A stretch of DNA of 17,027 bases from Candidatus Thorarchaeota archaeon (GTDB lineage: Archaea; Asgardarchaeota; Thorarchaeia; Thorarchaeales; Thorarchaeaceae), in assembly GCA_004524595.1 (NCBI GenBank), contig SDOA01000092.1, positions 1-17,027 of the forward strand, in the 5' to 3' direction. Shown piece by piece: positions 16,506 through 17,027 of this stretch; within the stretch, counting starts at the first letter, position 1; each line of letters opens with the position of its first letter. The notes beneath the pieces were generated by a model that made no database searches, had not been told where the DNA came from, and saw nothing but the letters and a program-made list of their open reading frames with translations. The translations under genes and the position numbers were made by a program.

Positions 16506-17027
16506 ATGGGCAAAGTCAAAGTCCTATCAGAAGATATCGTCTCGTTAATCTCTGCAGGAGAGGTGATCGAGAATCCATCATCAATTGTAAAAGAACTCGT
16601 TGAGAACTCTCTTGATGCAGGAGCTGATAGCATTGACATATCTATCTTGAATGGAGGAATTAACAAGATTACAATTTCAGACAATGGTTTAGGTATCTTA
16701 AGAGAGGATTGCCCTATCTGTATTCAGCGATACTCTACAAGTAAGATACGAATAAAGCAAGACATCGATTCGATTCGCACTTATGGATTTCGAGGAGAAG
16801 CTTTGGCTAGCATTACTTCAGTAGCGGATGTTAGAATTACAACCCAAGCACAGAATGAACAGACAGGTACAATCGTAATAGCTCGATTAGGTCAGAAACC
16901 AATTATTGATGATACAGCGAGACCTCCAGGGACAACAGTTGAAGTTACAGATCTATTCCGAGATATTCCTGCAAGGAGAAAGCATCTTGCAGATTCGAAA
17001 GTTGAAGCACAAAGAATCCAAGAAGTA
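16506..17027 (+). CDS. mutL: DNA mismatch repair protein MutL, N-terminal fragment
   Basis: GHKL-type ATPase that couples MutS mismatch recognition to downstream repair. The first 174 codons are present and the gene runs off the window. All ATPase motifs are visible: motif I LVENSLDAGA with the catalytic Glu33 and the Mg-binding Asn34, motif II DNGLGI (59-64), the STSKI loop (77-81), motif III GFRGEALASI (94-103), and the later block GTTVEVTDLFRDIPARRKHL (142-161). SAGEVIENPSS at residues 16-26 matches the family signature AAGEVxxxPxS. Everything visible is intact, so the protein is probably functional. A textbook GGTGAT ribosome site (16497-16502) directly follows the amidohydrolase stop codon and supports ATG 16506. 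Its partner mutS ends at base 477 on the same strand. Whether MutL carries the C-terminal endonuclease motif cannot be judged here. Confidence 0.97.
   Translation, partial: MGKVKVLSEDIVSLISAGEVIENPSSIVKELVENSLDAGADSIDISILNGGINKITISDNGLGILREDCPICIQRYSTSKIRIKQDIDSIRTYGFRGEALASITSVADVRITTQAQNEQTGTIVIARLGQKPIIDDTARPPGTTVEVTDLFRDIPARRKHLADSKVEAQRIQEV

Noticed and set aside
1..17027. CRISPR array, tRNA or rRNA gene, insertion sequence, prophage or defence island
   Set aside because: No direct-repeat arrays, tRNA-like cloverleaf in any gap, transposase or integrase catalytic motifs, or terminal inverted repeats were found; the intergenic gaps are too short to hide them.

Overview
This 17 kb window looks like chromosomal DNA of an archaeon, most likely an AT-rich Asgard-type lineage such as Thorarchaeia or Heimdallarchaeia; that placement is inference. 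The archaeal signs are GGTGAT/AGGAG-type ribosome binding sites with frequent TTG and GTG starts, AT-rich TATA-like boxes about 30-45 bases before several genes, a DUF4332-type helix-hairpin-helix protein, and a giant secreted surface protein with a Thr/Gly-rich stalk, one C-terminal membrane helix and a basic tail. There are no rRNA, tRNA, CRISPR, integrase or IS genes. Coding density is high: no gene-free stretch exceeds 300 bases, the longest being about 240 bases before the amidohydrolase gene.

Layout from left to right: (1) the 3' end of mutS (+), converging on (2) an MFS permease (-) and (3) a MenA-like UbiA prenyltransferase (-). Divergent from these run (4) a DoxX/DoxD-family membrane protein (+), (5) a trans-type polyprenyl diphosphate synthase with a long-chain signature (+) and (6) a second MFS permease (+). 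Then come (7) ribulose-phosphate 3-epimerase, (8) a DUF4332-like protein with an unassigned N-terminal domain, and (9) a small transaldolase, all (+). (10) A 1960-residue Trp/Tyr-rich, sequon-rich surface protein (-) fills about a third of the window and ends at a strong hairpin plus T-tract. (11) A YtcJ-like amidohydrolase (+) is followed 9 bases later by (12) the 5' end of mutL (+).

How the genes fit together: mutS and mutL bracket the window, so the mismatch-repair pair has been separated by roughly 16 kb of unrelated genes. The UbiA enzyme, the polyprenyl synthase and the DoxX-family protein form a plausible isoprenoid-quinone neighbourhood (ring prenylation, side-chain synthesis, and a membrane protein of a quinone-reducing family). 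Epimerase and transaldolase are two steps of the non-oxidative pentose phosphate pathway. The giant surface protein is the least explained item and the best candidate for something new.
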